Virus record (IMG/VR): IMGVR_UViG_3300033150_002117 | Span: 1 to 35,326 of that record | DNA: 35,326 nt | Origin: a virus | Strand: one strand, 5' to 3' | Shown: one piece after another, positions 8,012 through 15,294 of the stretch | How the letters are laid out: each line of letters begins with the position of its first letter | Numbering within the stretch: position 1 is the first letter of the stretch | Notes under the pieces: generated by a model | What the model saw: only the letters and a program-made list of their open reading frames with translations | What the model was told of the DNA's origin: nothing | Databases searched by the model: none | Made by a program: the position numbers and the translations under genes

Positions 8012-9409
8012 TCAGCCAAGCAGCGTAACCCGCACCCCAATGCCGCTTCCCACTTGGCGGACTTGAGAAACGGCGTAGCAAAGTGCGTCCGCCAGGTCGT
8101 CATGCCGGCCGTGCGGGTACTCCAAAAGTTCCTGCACAAGTTCCTTGAGCTGTCCCTCCACAGGTCTCTTTAATACCACCAGTCCGGACTCAAGTAAAGA
8201 AGCAAGCCTGCAAAGCCTAAGTTCCTTGGGGAGATTACCGGTACTTTGGGGATAAATGGGAAGGCTCAAAGTTGACGCAAGTTCCCGCACGATCTCAGCT
8301 TGCGCCTGGACGCTTTCTATGAAAATGGCCCGAAGTCCCGGGGCGAATCTCTTGGCGTATTCCGGCAAGAACCGCTTCAAGTACGTAATGCTGACCCCAC
8401 GCCTGGCCCAAGCGTCCACCACATAAGCCTTCGGACCATGCTGGCAGACCGTCACAATGGCAGTCCTGTCGCTTCCAGGCTTCGCACTGAAGGCCAAGTC
8501 CATGCCCATGTAGTAAATGAAAGGGCCTTCAGAAGGCAGGTCCTCTTCGCTTATGTATTCCTCCTTGAAAAGGAGCTCTTCGGAGGAGACCGGCTTGCAG
8601 TGAAACGCACGGGCAAAAGCGTGGGAACCTATGGCCTGCTGCTGCTGGATAAGCCTTTCCTTGGGCCAGACCTCGGGCCAGAGCGGCTTGAGGTCCTCGG
8701 TTATCCTGCGCTCAAAAACGGCAAAAGAGCCGCTCCTTCGCATGCGCATTAAAGCGTCGTCAGAATGCCAGGGCGTTCCGATCCACCAAATCCTGCCGCC
8801 TGCGGGGTGAAGGAGGTTGAACCACTTATTCACAACGGTTTCGTGCACTTCGTCCCGCCTGCGTTTTGAAAACAGGCTGTTTCGGTCGTCCGTAACGTCG
8901 TCAAGGACAAGAAGATCGCACCTGTCCCCTGTAGCTGAGGTCGTAACGCCGTAGGCTTCAACCGAAGGGTCAATCGCCCCTGACTGTCGCACAACCGTGA
9001 TAGAGCGGGCAGACCAGTTGCCCGGGGCCGGTCGAAGGCCGGGGAAGACTTCCCTGACCTGCCGGGCCGAGATTATTTCCCGGAGCAGCTTGACCCGCTT
9101 TCTTGCCAGGTCCTCTCTGGCGCAGACCACCTTCACTCTGAGCTCGGGATTTTTGCCCAGCTCCCAAAGAATCCGGCCGAGGATCTGCGTGGTCTTGCCG
9201 TGATAGCGGGGAAAAATCACAAGAGCGCGGTTGTATTTGCTTAGGTGCGCTTGCAGGTCCTTGTGAATCTGAGCCTGACGCAGCGGCTGACCTGCCTGGT
9301 CCCGCATGACGTACATGAGAAAAGCGTTGGGGTCATGCCGGGCCTGGCGTCGTAAAAGCTCCTTGGTAAGGAGTTTAAGCCGCCTTACCGCCTCGGCCCT
9401 CCCTATCAT
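8012..9409 (-). CDS. terL: Terminase large subunit
   Basis: A 465-residue DNA-packaging motor. The ATPase domain has a Walker A-like loop FPRYHGKTT (residues 66-74), Walker B CDLLVLDD (164-171) and a coupling segment IWWIGTPWHSDD (208-218). The RNase H-like nuclease domain shows Asp304 in GMDLAF, Glu364 in IFIESVQ and the acidic pair in GRHDDLADAL (434-443). All expected catalytic residues appear intact. The ATG at 9409 shares its A-T with the stop of the small subunit (TAATG), with GGAGGCG upstream, so translation is coupled. It would work at the portal to cut and package concatemeric DNA. Confidence 0.96.
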   Translation of the reverse strand: MIGRAEAVRRLKLLTKELLRRQARHDPNAFLMYVMRDQAGQPLRQAQIHKDLQAHLSKYNRALVIFPRYHGKTTQILGRILWELGKNPELRVKVVCAREDLARKRVKLLREIISARQVREVFPGLRPAPGNWSARSITVVRQSGAIDPSVEAYGVTTSATGDRCDLLVLDDVTDDRNSLFSKRRRDEVHETVVNKWFNLLHPAGGRIWWIGTPWHSDDALMRMRRSGSFAVFERRITEDLKPLWPEVWPKERLIQQQQAIGSHAFARAFHCKPVSSEELLFKEEYISEEDLPSEGPFIYYMGMDLAFSAKPGSDRTAIVTVCQHGPKAYVVDAWARRGVSITYLKRFLPEYAKRFAPGLRAIFIESVQAQAEIVRELASTLSLPIYPQSTGNLPKELRLCRLASLLESGLVVLKRPVEGQLKELVQELLEYPHGRHDDLADALCYAVSQVRQVGSGIGVRVTLLG

Positions 9410-9930
9410 TAAGACGCCTCCTTAAGGTCCTGGAAAAGGCCAAGGGTATGCTCAATCTCCTGCTTCAGCGCTTCGTCTGAAAGCATAAGCTCAGCCGACC
9501 CGGCCTTCCCTGCCGCCTCAGAGCTTTCCGAGACCACCTCAAGCAGCTTGCGCTCCGCTTCCTGCGCTCTTACAAGCGCAAGGCCGAGATCGGCAAGCGC
9601 TTTGGCCTTCTTGCAGGGGTCTATTTCCTCGCTGCGAAGCTCCGCTATGGTCTCCTGCACCTCGCCTGCAAGCTCAAGCCATGCCTGGTCGATAATCTGC
9701 CGCCTTTGAAGCGCAGTGCGGCGGTATTGCTCCATGGCCTCGCGGCGGACCTCGGTTGAGCTTTCAGCCTTAAGGCGGTCCCAAGAGAAATTCTCCTTCC
9801 AGGTGAGAAGCTCGGAGCGGGGGACCCGAAGGACACGGGCGATTTCAGCAAGGGAAGAGCCGTTGCAGTACATGGCAAGCGCCTTGGCCCGCAAGTCGTC
9901 CTGTCTTTGAGCAATGTGGCGAGTTTGCAT
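9409..9930 (-). CDS. terS: Terminase small subunit
   Basis: A 173-residue DNA-binding packaging subunit. Residues 27-55 form a helix-turn-helix of the kind found in phage small terminases (SSLAEIARVLRVPRSELLTW), followed by a long helical, oligomerisation-type region rich in Glu, Arg and Ala. It would recognise the packaging site and load the large subunit. The start is ATG at 9930 with CAGGAGG upstream. It is the first gene of the leftward head operon, and only 44 bases separate it from the rightward gene at 9975, so the promoter for the head operon is either inside the neighbouring coding sequence or not recognisable by eye. Confidence 0.85.
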   Translation of the reverse strand: MQTRHIAQRQDDLRAKALAMYCNGSSLAEIARVLRVPRSELLTWKENFSWDRLKAESSTEVRREAMEQYRRTALQRRQIIDQAWLELAGEVQETIAELRSEEIDPCKKAKALADLGLALVRAQEAERKLLEVVSESSEAAGKAGSAELMLSDEALKQEIEHTLGLFQDLKEAS

Positions 9931-9974
9931 GGTTCGGTCCTCCTGGCTATCGTTATAGCTGAGGAGGGACAGCC

Positions 9975-10301
9975 ATGGTAGGAAAACTTTACACCCTAAT
10001 CTGGCCGGATGGCTCCCTATGCCTGGCCCCGCACCTGAAAGCGCAGCCTTTCCCGGACGAAGAAATCAAGACCTCCAGCCTGCTTGAGCCGATCGTGGGG
10101 TGGTCGGACGTTGTTACGGCGCTCAACGATCTTGCGCTGTATGCCCGGCTCGGAGGGCAGCTTCCCGAAGTCTGGGAGCTTGAAATCCTTGCAGGAGCCA
10201 CCGAGCTTGTCCCGCAAGGAGCCGTAAAAGGCGGCCTGTGGCGACATCCACACTTCATTGCCTGCAAAAAAGCCCGATTTGTAAGGAAAATAGCCCCTTG
10301 A
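9975..10301 (+). CDS. Divergent member of the PGKW paralog family, unknown function
   Basis: A 108-residue protein with GAGGAGGGACAGCC before its ATG. It starts VGKLYTLIWPDG, has a middle LPEVWELEILAGATELV and ends CKKARFVRKIAP. This follows the layout of the repeated family described for 11233-11682 and 17730-18155: an opening hydrophobic-Lys-Val strand, a central helix, then E-V/L-W-E, then a basic final strand. It lacks the PGKW and LFAF motifs, so its membership is tentative. Its TGA stop lies inside the -35 box of promoter P1. It is divergent from the small terminase gene. Confidence 0.7.
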   Translation: MVGKLYTLIWPDGSLCLAPHLKAQPFPDEEIKTSSLLEPIVGWSDVVTALNDLALYARLGGQLPEVWELEILAGATELVPQGAVKGGLWRHPHFIACKKARFVRKIAP

Positions 10302-10339
10302 CAAGTGGGAAGAGAATGTGGTATAATAATAGGTAGAGA
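10298..10339 (+). promoter_or_regulatory. Promoter P1 (TTGACA / TATAAT / GTAGAGA)
   Basis: The -35 TTGACA is at 10298-10303 and the -10 TATAAT at 10322-10327, with an 18-base spacer and TGG just before the -10 (extended -10). GTAGAGA at 10333-10339 lies 5 bases after the -10, at the expected transcription start. The same downstream box at the same distance follows P2, P3 and P4. The first RNA bases can form a hairpin, AGAGAAGT / ACTTCTCT at 10335-10356. Confidence 0.85.
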
Positions 10340-10390
10340 AGTTGAGGGACTTCTCTTTGGGAGTGTGAGCACTTTACAAGGAGGTGCACC

Positions 10391-10594
10391 ATGGCAAGGG
10401 ACGCAAAATCCGGAGCAAACAGGCATAGCATGCCTCATGTCGGCTCCCACTGTCCGGGAGGAGAAATCGATTACCTGATCGATACCGAACATGGGACGCG
10501 AGCGTTCCATATGCCGGTACATGACCCGGCAGCTCCCGGAAGCAGGGAAGCTCTAAGGCAGATACTTGACCGACTGAGGGAAAAAGGTTACTGA
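10391..10594 (+). CDS. Small hypothetical protein, first gene after P1
   Basis: A 67-residue hydrophilic protein starting MARDAKSGANRHSMPHVGSH and ending ILDRLREKGY. CAAGGAGG lies 7 bases before the ATG. It has several His residues and one Cys (SHCPGG), which are too few and irregular for a clear metal site. No family is recognised. It is the first gene of the P1 transcript, separated from P1 by a 5' hairpin, and is followed by a large inverted repeat at 10604-10693 that may end or structure the transcript. Confidence 0.75.
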   Translation: MARDAKSGANRHSMPHVGSHCPGGEIDYLIDTEHGTRAFHMPVHDPAAPGSREALRQILDRLREKGY

Positions 10595-10603
10595 AAGCAC
10601 GGC

Positions 10604-10700
10604 GGGGCCGGATGTCCTTGCTTGTGTAAATCTTGACTCCTCCAGAATGTAGCGATCTTGACTCCCTCTTTAACCTGCCTACCATCCGGCCCCCATTTTT
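10604..10700 (+). terminator. Long-armed stem-loop with T-run, terminator or structured RNA
   Basis: GGGGCCGGATG at 10604-10614 is perfectly complementary to CATCCGGCCCC at 10683-10693, followed by ATTTTT at 10695-10700. The stem of 11 bp plus T-run looks like an intrinsic terminator, but the 68-base loop is far longer than usual. The loop contains the direct repeat ATCTTGACTCC (10630 and 10655 area), whose CTCC/CCTCC parts are complementary to ribosome binding sites. It could be a terminator or a small regulatory RNA. Confidence 0.5.
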
Positions 10701-10777
10701 CTCAAAAAAAGAGATTGACAATAAAATATGTCTGCGAAGTCACTTACAGGAACAAAGAAGATGCGGAAGGTGACGCC

Positions 10778-11236
10778 ATGAATACCAGGATCGCTTTTAA
10801 GGCCGTTCGGAGAGAACAAAGATTGAAGTCCTTGTGGGCGGGGTGCTGGCATATCGCACCCGTTGAATACATTCCCGGCAGGTGGGTTTTCCCGAAAATT
10901 CCGGCCACTCCGCTTTTGTGTTTCGACCGGGCAAGCCTTGCCAGGCTGTGGCTTGACGAACTGTGGCCCGTAGTCGGACCGATTGAACTTTGGATGGTCG
11001 AAATGATTCCTGATGAGGATTACGGCAATTCGGTTCAGCTTTTGCTTGACCGGGGCGCGGATTACGACCAGATGCTCATAAAAGCGTTCTGGAGCTATTT
11101 TAGGGAGCCGAGGGAGGTCATTCCGACTCCAGGGGATTGGATCTTTCTTGCAGGACGGGAAGTTTTGGTCATGGGAGCGCCTGTAGGGACCGCAGGAGCT
11201 AAAGCTGTAAAGCTGATTGAGAGGATCGGACCATGA
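10778..11236 (+). CDS. PGKW paralog family member A
   Basis: A 152-residue protein. The five family motifs are visible in order: FKAVRRE (about residue 6), YIPGRW (34-39), PLLCFDRASLARLW (48-61), IELWMVEM (72-79), and KAFWSYF (about 107), then APVGTAGAKAVKLIERI at the end. The start at 10778 is preferred over the longer open frame from 10658 because the extra part would run through the terminator-like loop; a GAAGG-type binding site lies upstream but is weaker than most here. Its stop overlaps the next start (ATGA). Function unknown. It is adjacent to two further paralogs, which suggests tandem duplication. Confidence 0.75.
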   Translation: MNTRIAFKAVRREQRLKSLWAGCWHIAPVEYIPGRWVFPKIPATPLLCFDRASLARLWLDELWPVVGPIELWMVEMIPDEDYGNSVQLLLDRGADYDQMLIKAFWSYFREPREVIPTPGDWIFLAGREVLVMGAPVGTAGAKAVKLIERIGP

Positions 11237-11682
11237 AAAAAGGAATTGTTTGGAAGGTGGTGGAAAACAGAGGAGGACGCCTAATCTCAGCCATTATGAA
11301 ACACCCTTATATGGTCGAATATGCGCCAGGAGAGTGGACTGAAGGTAAGGCAGGACCGCTTTTTGCTTTTGACAATCCGCAAGACGCGCGGGATTGGATA
11401 GGTGACGACGATAAATATGCTGAAATATGGGAATGCGAAGCGGAAGAGATACGGCGAGTCGACTCTGCACTCTGCACAGTGTCTATGTATTGCGTAGAGC
11501 CCAAAGATGTCAAGGAATGGTGGAACGAACATCTCGCGTTGGGAACGGAAGTGGGATGTCTTTCTGGGACGGTTGTCTGCGAAAGGATCAAGTTGATAAG
11601 GAGGATCTGGAAATGGAACAGCTCAACGGACAGTTGGACGAATGGTCGATCAGTTACTACACCGGAGCGCTCGAAGCAATGA
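11233..11682 (+). CDS. PGKW paralog family member B
   Basis: A 149-residue protein with all family motifs: WKVVENRGGRL at the start, EYAPGEW (about residues 32-38), GPLFAFDNPQDARDWI (43-58), AEIWECEAEEIRRV (65-78), VKEWWNEHL (about 95) and LSGTVVCERIKLIRRI near the end. It overlaps gene A by 4 bases (ATGA) and runs 70 bases into the next gene, so the last 20 or so residues lie beyond the conserved core. No catalytic motif is seen. The alternation of short strands with one helix suggests a small single-domain fold of the kind seen in DUF7666-type phage proteins, but that similarity is only one of layout. Confidence 0.8.
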   Translation: MKKGIVWKVVENRGGRLISAIMKHPYMVEYAPGEWTEGKAGPLFAFDNPQDARDWIGDDDKYAEIWECEAEEIRRVDSALCTVSMYCVEPKDVKEWWNEHLALGTEVGCLSGTVVCERIKLIRRIWKWNSSTDSWTNGRSVTTPERSKQ

Positions 11683-11957
11683 AGCGGGAGTTTGAGGACC
11701 TCAAGCGGTCGTTGAACTTTGCAATGCGAACGCTCCGATGGTTTGAGTGCAGGTTCAAGCAGTTTGAGACCTTGTTTAAGCACCTTGCCGCCGGGACCTG
11801 GAAGCCTATGGCCACAGCTCCCACGAACGGAAAGCCGGTGCTCCTTAAGCTGTCAAGTGGAGAGTTTGTCGTTGCCAGGTGGGAGAACGACAGGTGGGAG
11901 GTCATTTCGGAAGACGTTGAGCTTAAGCCGATAGCTTGGGCGGAGCCCCTGGAATGA
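11613..11957 (+). CDS. DUF551-like C-terminal domain protein
   Basis: A 114-residue protein. The ATG at 11613 has AAGGAGG 8 bases before it; a longer frame from 11427 has no binding site and is rejected. Residues 1-60 are helical and probably coiled coil (EAMKREFEDLKRSLNFAMRTL). Residues 65-114 read WKPMATAPTNGKPVLLKLSSG (in part WKPMATAPTNGKPVLL), then FVVARWENDRWEV and PIAWAEPLE. This matches the DUF551 pattern of W-x-P-M, A-P-x-x-G, a valine/leucine strand, and a final W-x-x-L/P. DUF551 proteins are common in phage accessory regions and have no known function. The stop overlaps the next start by ATGA. Confidence 0.75.
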   Translation: MEQLNGQLDEWSISYYTGALEAMKREFEDLKRSLNFAMRTLRWFECRFKQFETLFKHLAAGTWKPMATAPTNGKPVLLKLSSGEFVVARWENDRWEVISEDVELKPIAWAEPLE

Positions 11958-12349
11958 AGAAGAAACGTACCGTCTGGAAAGTCGTTCGCAGATGCAAGGA
12001 CGGGCTGCTTCGGTCGGCCTGGGTGCTTACAGCGCAGGTGGTTTATGTCCCCGGAAAGGTGACCGCCACCTTCACCGGGCCGCTCTTTGCTTTTGAGAGC
12101 CTGAAAGATGCCGAATGGTGGAGGACAAGCTGGCACGCAAGAGGGTGGCCTCTTGAGGTCTGGAAGGCTTACGGAGCAGGGATAAGGAAAGTCCCGGCCA
12201 TTTTGGATCTACCCCTTGATCACTCGGTTCATGGATATGAAATCGCTGAGTGGTGGGCTGGGAGGAGAAAGCCGCCAAGCAAGCTGGTCTTTCCGCCGGT
12301 CGGGACGGTTATCTGCGATAAGTTGGTGCTTCTAAGGAGATACGCCTGA
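11954..12349 (+). CDS. PGKW paralog family member C
   Basis: A 131-residue protein. Motifs in order: WKVVRRCKDGLLRSAW (about residues 6-21), VYVPGKV (32-38; here Val replaces the usual Trp), TGPLFAFESLKDAEWW (42-57), LEVWKAYGAGIRKV (68-81), IAEWWAGR (about 100) and PPVGTVICDKLVLLRR at the end. The ATG at 11954 overlaps the previous stop; a longer frame starting TTG at 11936 is rejected because it lies inside the DUF551-like gene. The stop overlaps the next start (TGATG). The change of the W in the PGKW motif is the main departure from the family. Function unknown. Confidence 0.8.
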   Translation: MKKKRTVWKVVRRCKDGLLRSAWVLTAQVVYVPGKVTATFTGPLFAFESLKDAEWWRTSWHARGWPLEVWKAYGAGIRKVPAILDLPLDHSVHGYEIAEWWAGRRKPPSKLVFPPVGTVICDKLVLLRRYA

Positions 12350-12765
12350 TGAGTGGGAAGAAGAGAGATCTGCTCCGGGTGCTTGTTGACCTTGACGCTC
12401 CTGCAAATGTCTACAACGCAGGGTGGCTTATCTCCTGGGTCAAGAACGGGTGGACCTCAGGTCATGCCGAAATATCTGAGGGTGAGGATCCTGAGAATCC
12501 ATCAAGGGCTACCGCTGAATGGTACTACGACCAGCAGGCCGGAGGCTGGTGGCAGCTTGATTGGCTTACAGGCGGGAAGCATTGGGTCAATTTCTGGGGC
12601 GAATACAAACGAGGAAGGGCGATCGTGACAGAGGTCATCCTCGGCTGCGATAAGTCCAAGAGGTTCTACCCCAGGGTGAGAGAAGTCCTGAAACAGTATG
12701 GAATAAAGTTCCGAAGAAGAAAGGAGGCAGAAAATGAGAAAGCTACTACAAATCGCGATCTGTAG
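12349..12765 (+). CDS. Tryptophan-rich hypothetical protein
   Basis: A 138-residue protein with no recognised family. Residues 10-60 read LRVLVDLDAPANVYNAGWLISWV and GWTSGHAEISEGED in parts, and the middle is very rich in Trp and Gly (GGWWQLDWLTGGKHWVNFWGEY, quoted in parts GGWWQLDWL and HWVNFWGEY). The C-terminal 40 residues are basic. No membrane segment or signal peptide is seen. It is coupled to gene C by TGATG and its end overlaps the lipoprotein gene by 32 bases, so it is part of the same transcript. The Trp-rich core could bind a peptide, sugar or nucleic acid, but nothing in the sequence decides this. Confidence 0.75.
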   Translation: MSGKKRDLLRVLVDLDAPANVYNAGWLISWVKNGWTSGHAEISEGEDPENPSRATAEWYYDQQAGGWWQLDWLTGGKHWVNFWGEYKRGRAIVTEVILGCDKSKRFYPRVREVLKQYGIKFRRRKEAENEKATTNRDL

Positions 12766-13252
12766 TATGTTGGCCGGGTGCCAGGCTCGTTATATGACCT
12801 CGGAGGTTCCCGAACGACTGACTTCTGAAACCGGGCCGGGATGGGGACAAGTCACAAAGCCGATAAGGGAAATCCGGGTGCCGGAAGTGAAGAGAAAAAG
12901 CCAGGAGGCCGAGCTTGTCGAAAAGCTGCTCAGCTTGGGGTGGAGTGTGCAGGAAGCTAAGCCTAAATACGTCATAGCTGAAAAGCTCATGACGCCGGAA
13001 GAGGCCGCCGTGATCTTCGCCTCTGACCTGCCCGGAGAACCCCAAAGACTTAAGCTGGAACTGCACCTTATCAGGTGGAAAAACGGGAAGTGGAGCATCG
13101 AAGGAATAGTTGCCGAAAAACCAAGAGGCCAAATACCCGTCGCTGTGCTCTCAGGACTTAAAGCCGAAAAGGTCGCAGACCTCGTGCAAGAGCAGCTTGA
13201 CAGGGCTGAACGAAGAGAAAATCCACCCCAGAACAAAGCGGTCAAATTTTGA
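12734..13252 (+). CDS. Phage-encoded lipoprotein, possible superinfection exclusion
   Basis: A 172-residue protein with a type II signal peptide: MRKLL, a hydrophobic stretch, and the lipobox MLAGC, with the lipidated Cys at residue 16. The mature part is hydrophilic with a WKNGKWSIEGIVAEK strand pair near residues 116-130 and a charged C-terminus. AAAGGAGG precedes the ATG. Lipoproteins made outside the lysis cassette are known from T5 (Llp) and other phages, where they block receptors against a second infection; that role here is inference from the signal peptide and its accessory location. It ends the P1 operon. A dyad (GGTCAAATTTTGACC) overlaps the stop codon. Confidence 0.8.
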   Translation: MRKLLQIAICSMLAGCQARYMTSEVPERLTSETGPGWGQVTKPIREIRVPEVKRKSQEAELVEKLLSLGWSVQEAKPKYVIAEKLMTPEEAAVIFASDLPGEPQRLKLELHLIRWKNGKWSIEGIVAEKPRGQIPVAVLSGLKAEKVADLVQEQLDRAERRENPPQNKAVKF

Positions 13253-13258
13253 CCACTT
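13235..13258. repeat. Dyad operator-like repeat, copy 1
   Basis: A 24-base element containing GGTCAAA-T-TTTGACC (13240-13254). It recurs at 13496-13519 with two mismatches. It overlaps the stop codon of the lipoprotein gene. Confidence 0.55.
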
Positions 13259-13495
13259 CGAAAATTCCGGTCACTGGTTCGTTCACAGGTTTCTTCGCGT
13301 GTCTCTTGCTCCCCCCTATAACCCCCCTTAGGGGCCTTATATAAATCCGAACGCCCTCTGGTGGATGGAGGAGGGTCTGGGGGGAACCATGAACAGTTTC
13401 ACATGTCATTCCGGCAGGAAGAGAATCTAAAAACCGGCCTCTATTTGGCCAAGCCACCAAAGATGCCTGCCAAATTGGCATTGAATAGAAAATCG

Positions 13496-13519
13496 AAAGC
13501 GGTCAAAATTTGGCCACTT
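13496..13519. repeat. Dyad operator-like repeat, copy 2
   Basis: Second copy of the 24-base element of 13235-13258, with the dyad GGTCAAAATTTGGCC at 13501-13515. The two copies are 261 bases apart and in the same orientation. Conservation in non-coding DNA suggests a protein-binding site. Confidence 0.55.
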
Positions 13520-13680
13520 TGTCCGTTCAAGAGGCCGACCCCTCCCTGCAAAAGGCCCTTTTACCTACCTGAGCAGAATGGGACCGGGCCTTCTGTGACT
13601 GCCACCGACGGCTTTCTACACCCCACCCACCCTCCCGAACCAACGCTGAGTAGGAAAAGAGCCTTCTTCTACCAAGCCGA

Positions 13681-13756
13681 GGTCGCTACGCTCCCAGGAG
13701 CTCGCTAACGCTCGCGGAAGGTCGTTACACTCGCGGAAGCTCGCTAACGCTCGCGG
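13681..13756. repeat. Short tandem repeat, about 20-bp unit
   Basis: Four imperfect copies of a unit close to GGAAGCTCGCTAACGCTCGC lie head to tail. A diverged fifth copy (GAGCTGGCTAATGCTCC) is near 13953. No function is apparent. Confidence 0.7.
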
Positions 13757-14940
13757 GCCAAAAACCCACCAAAAAACCAAAAGGCCGTCAGAAGCCGCCA
13801 GAAGCCGCCTGATCGCTCCAGAGCTCAAAATCAACCCTACCCACAGGCCCACCCCAGAAAAACGATCAGAACGCACGAGACGCGACGAGAGGGGCTGTTA
13901 CAAGGTGAGAAGCCTCCCTAAATGGCAAAAAAGCAGAAAAACACCCCACTAAGAGCTGGCTAATGCTCCCGAAGGCGTGATAGGAGAAACAGCAGGACGA
14001 GGAAGGGAGGGAGGAAATTTGGTCACAGCTTACACCAAGCGGGCGCGCGAAACATGACCGTGGGAGGCCTTATCCCTCGGCTCGGGAGCCGATCCGGGAG
14101 CGGGAGAGTCGATCCGCCGGCGGGGAGGGGAGCCGAGGCCGAGGCAATCCTCCCGGCGGGGAGTTGGGGAGTCCGGGAGTCTCTGAAGCGGGGAGTCCGA
14201 ACTCTGGACTCAGAGTCTTAGTCTCTGAGCTATCCAGACTCGGAAGCCTAAGGAACTATAGAGCGCCTCTTAGACTCTATTACTATCGAAGGCCTTAGGA
14301 ACACTCAAGGCCTTATTAACATCTAAAGGCCTCCGATTCAGAGGTATATCAGCTATCGGAGGCCGAGAGACTATATAGCGCGGAGTGACACAAGGCCCTC
14401 AGAGGCTCTCTCGTCCGCTCTCTTCGCTTTTCTCTGCACTCGACCGATGATATTCAGAGGGAGGCGGAAAGCGAACACAGAGCCTCTCATGCGGTCAATA
14501 TGTTGACTATGAACGCACGTTAACCGCGGTTAGGTCTATGTTAGTGCTTCGGGAAGCCGCAAGGCCGTCGAATCCGCCTCTTGTTTGTACGGACTCCGGG
14601 AGGGACTCCTGAACCGAGCTGTCTACGGACTCCCGCAGAGTCTCCCGCAGGAACTCGGGAAGGCGCTCCCGGAGAGTCTCCCGTAGGGAAGCGGGAACCG
14701 AGTCCGGAACCGAAGCGGGAACCGAGTTGGGAAGCTTCTCGGCCTTATTTCTCTTCGCACTCGGAAGGCGGTTTTTGACTCCCGAAGCGGGAAGAGAGGC
14801 GACAAGACTCTGGCGCAGAGTGCAGGGGAGTCAAGGCCGAAGAGGCCGAAGAAGAACAGACGAAGAGAATAAGCGCCAGATAGTTGGGGGGGTAGAGGCC
14901 TTATTTCTCTTCCCACTTGAGAGACGTCGGCGTCACAACA

Positions 14941-15028
14941 GTATCACAACGTGATACACAACGCGTCCGCTCCGGAGTGTGTCATTTTAGTCACACTCGG
15001 GTTGCGGGAAGGCGGGTCTGAACCCGCC
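14941..15028. repeat. Cluster of three inverted repeats
   Basis: Three dyads follow each other: GTATCAC-aac-GTGATAC (14941-14957), GAGTGTG with CACACTC (14975-14998, 10-base centre) and GGCGGGT-ctga-ACCCGCC (15011-15028). None has a T-run, so they are not obvious terminators. They lie directly before the 48-bp repeats and P2, which makes operator or origin roles plausible. Confidence 0.65.
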
Positions 15029-15031
15029 GCT

Positions 15032-15145
15032 CCCCATCTATATATAGATGTATATAGGGAGCGCCTTCGGAGTGCCTCTCCCCATCTATATATAGATGTA
15101 TATAGGGAGCGCCTTCGGAGTGCCTCTCCCCATCTATATATAGAT
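15032..15145. repeat. 48-bp tandem repeats, each with a 14-bp palindrome
   Basis: Two complete identical 48-base units (15032-15079 and 15080-15127) and a partial third (15128-15145). Each copy contains the perfect palindrome ATCTATATATAGAT. Flanking GCTCCC and GGGAGC can form a larger stem around it in the full units. Direct repeats of a palindromic AT-rich site just before a promoter (P2) are typical of operators or origin iterons. Confidence 0.85.
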
Positions 15146-15151
15146 CGCTCC

Positions 15152-15225
15152 CGGATTAATTTTCGTTCAGTGCGCATTTTTTCTGTTGACGATCGGCCGC
15201 GGGAGCGTATAATAAAATGTAGAGA
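15152..15225 (+). promoter_or_regulatory. Promoter P2 with upstream element shared with P4
   Basis: The -35 TTGACG is at 15186-15191 and the -10 TATAAT at 15208-15213 (16-base spacer). GTAGAGA at 15219-15225 is 5 bases after the -10. The 34 bases before the -35 (15152-15185, beginning CGGATTAATT) match those before P4 (21811-21844) at 25 of 34 positions without gaps, suggesting an UP element or activator site. Confidence 0.85.
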
Positions 15226-15232
15226 CAAGAGA

Positions 15233-15264
15233 AGAGTCTGGGGAGCGCTCCCCTCCCGGACTCT
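15233..15264 (+). promoter_or_regulatory. 5' leader hairpin of the P2 transcript
   Basis: The outer arms AGAGTC (15233-15238) and GACTCT (15259-15264) enclose the perfect palindrome GGGGAGCGCTCCCC (15240-15253). The structure begins about 18 bases after the predicted start and ends 20 bases before the ribosome binding site. It may stabilise the RNA or tune translation. Confidence 0.6.
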
Positions 15265-15294
15265 GTAGGCAAGAGGGAGCAGAGAGGAGGAGGC

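Larger units (their letters stand above)
13253..15294. other. Two-kilobase non-coding region rich in dyads and short repeats
   Basis: No open frame here has both a ribosome binding site and plausible protein composition; the open frames (for example at 14581-14778 plus and 14623-14916 minus) encode low-complexity Arg/Ser/Pro sequences that follow from the repeats. From about 14050 on the DNA is built from a few short words (GAGTC/GACTC, CGGGA/TCCCG, AAGGCC, CTCTTCG), and the same vocabulary runs through the genes at 15295-17090. Dyads include TGCCAA-A-TTGGCA (13468-13480) and the 12-bp palindrome TAACCGCGGTTA (14521-14532). A 21-base segment beginning GGCCTTATTTCTCTTC occurs at 14741 and again at 14897 with one difference. 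No tRNA is seen. It could be a regulatory region or an origin. Confidence 0.7.

Noticed and set aside
10715-10745. TTGACA at 10715 as a promoter for 10778
   Set aside because: No acceptable -10 lies 16 to 18 bases downstream.
13681-13756. The tandem repeats as a possible CRISPR array
   Set aside because: The units are directly adjacent and diverged, with no unique spacers of constant length.
14560-14585. GTCGAATCC near 14568 as a tRNA T-arm
   Set aside because: No matching acceptor, D-arm or anticodon arm can be folded around it.
14581-14916. Open frames on both strands rich in Arg, Pro, Ser and Phe
   Set aside because: Low-complexity translations of GAGTC/CGGGA words with no ribosome binding site and no protein-like composition.
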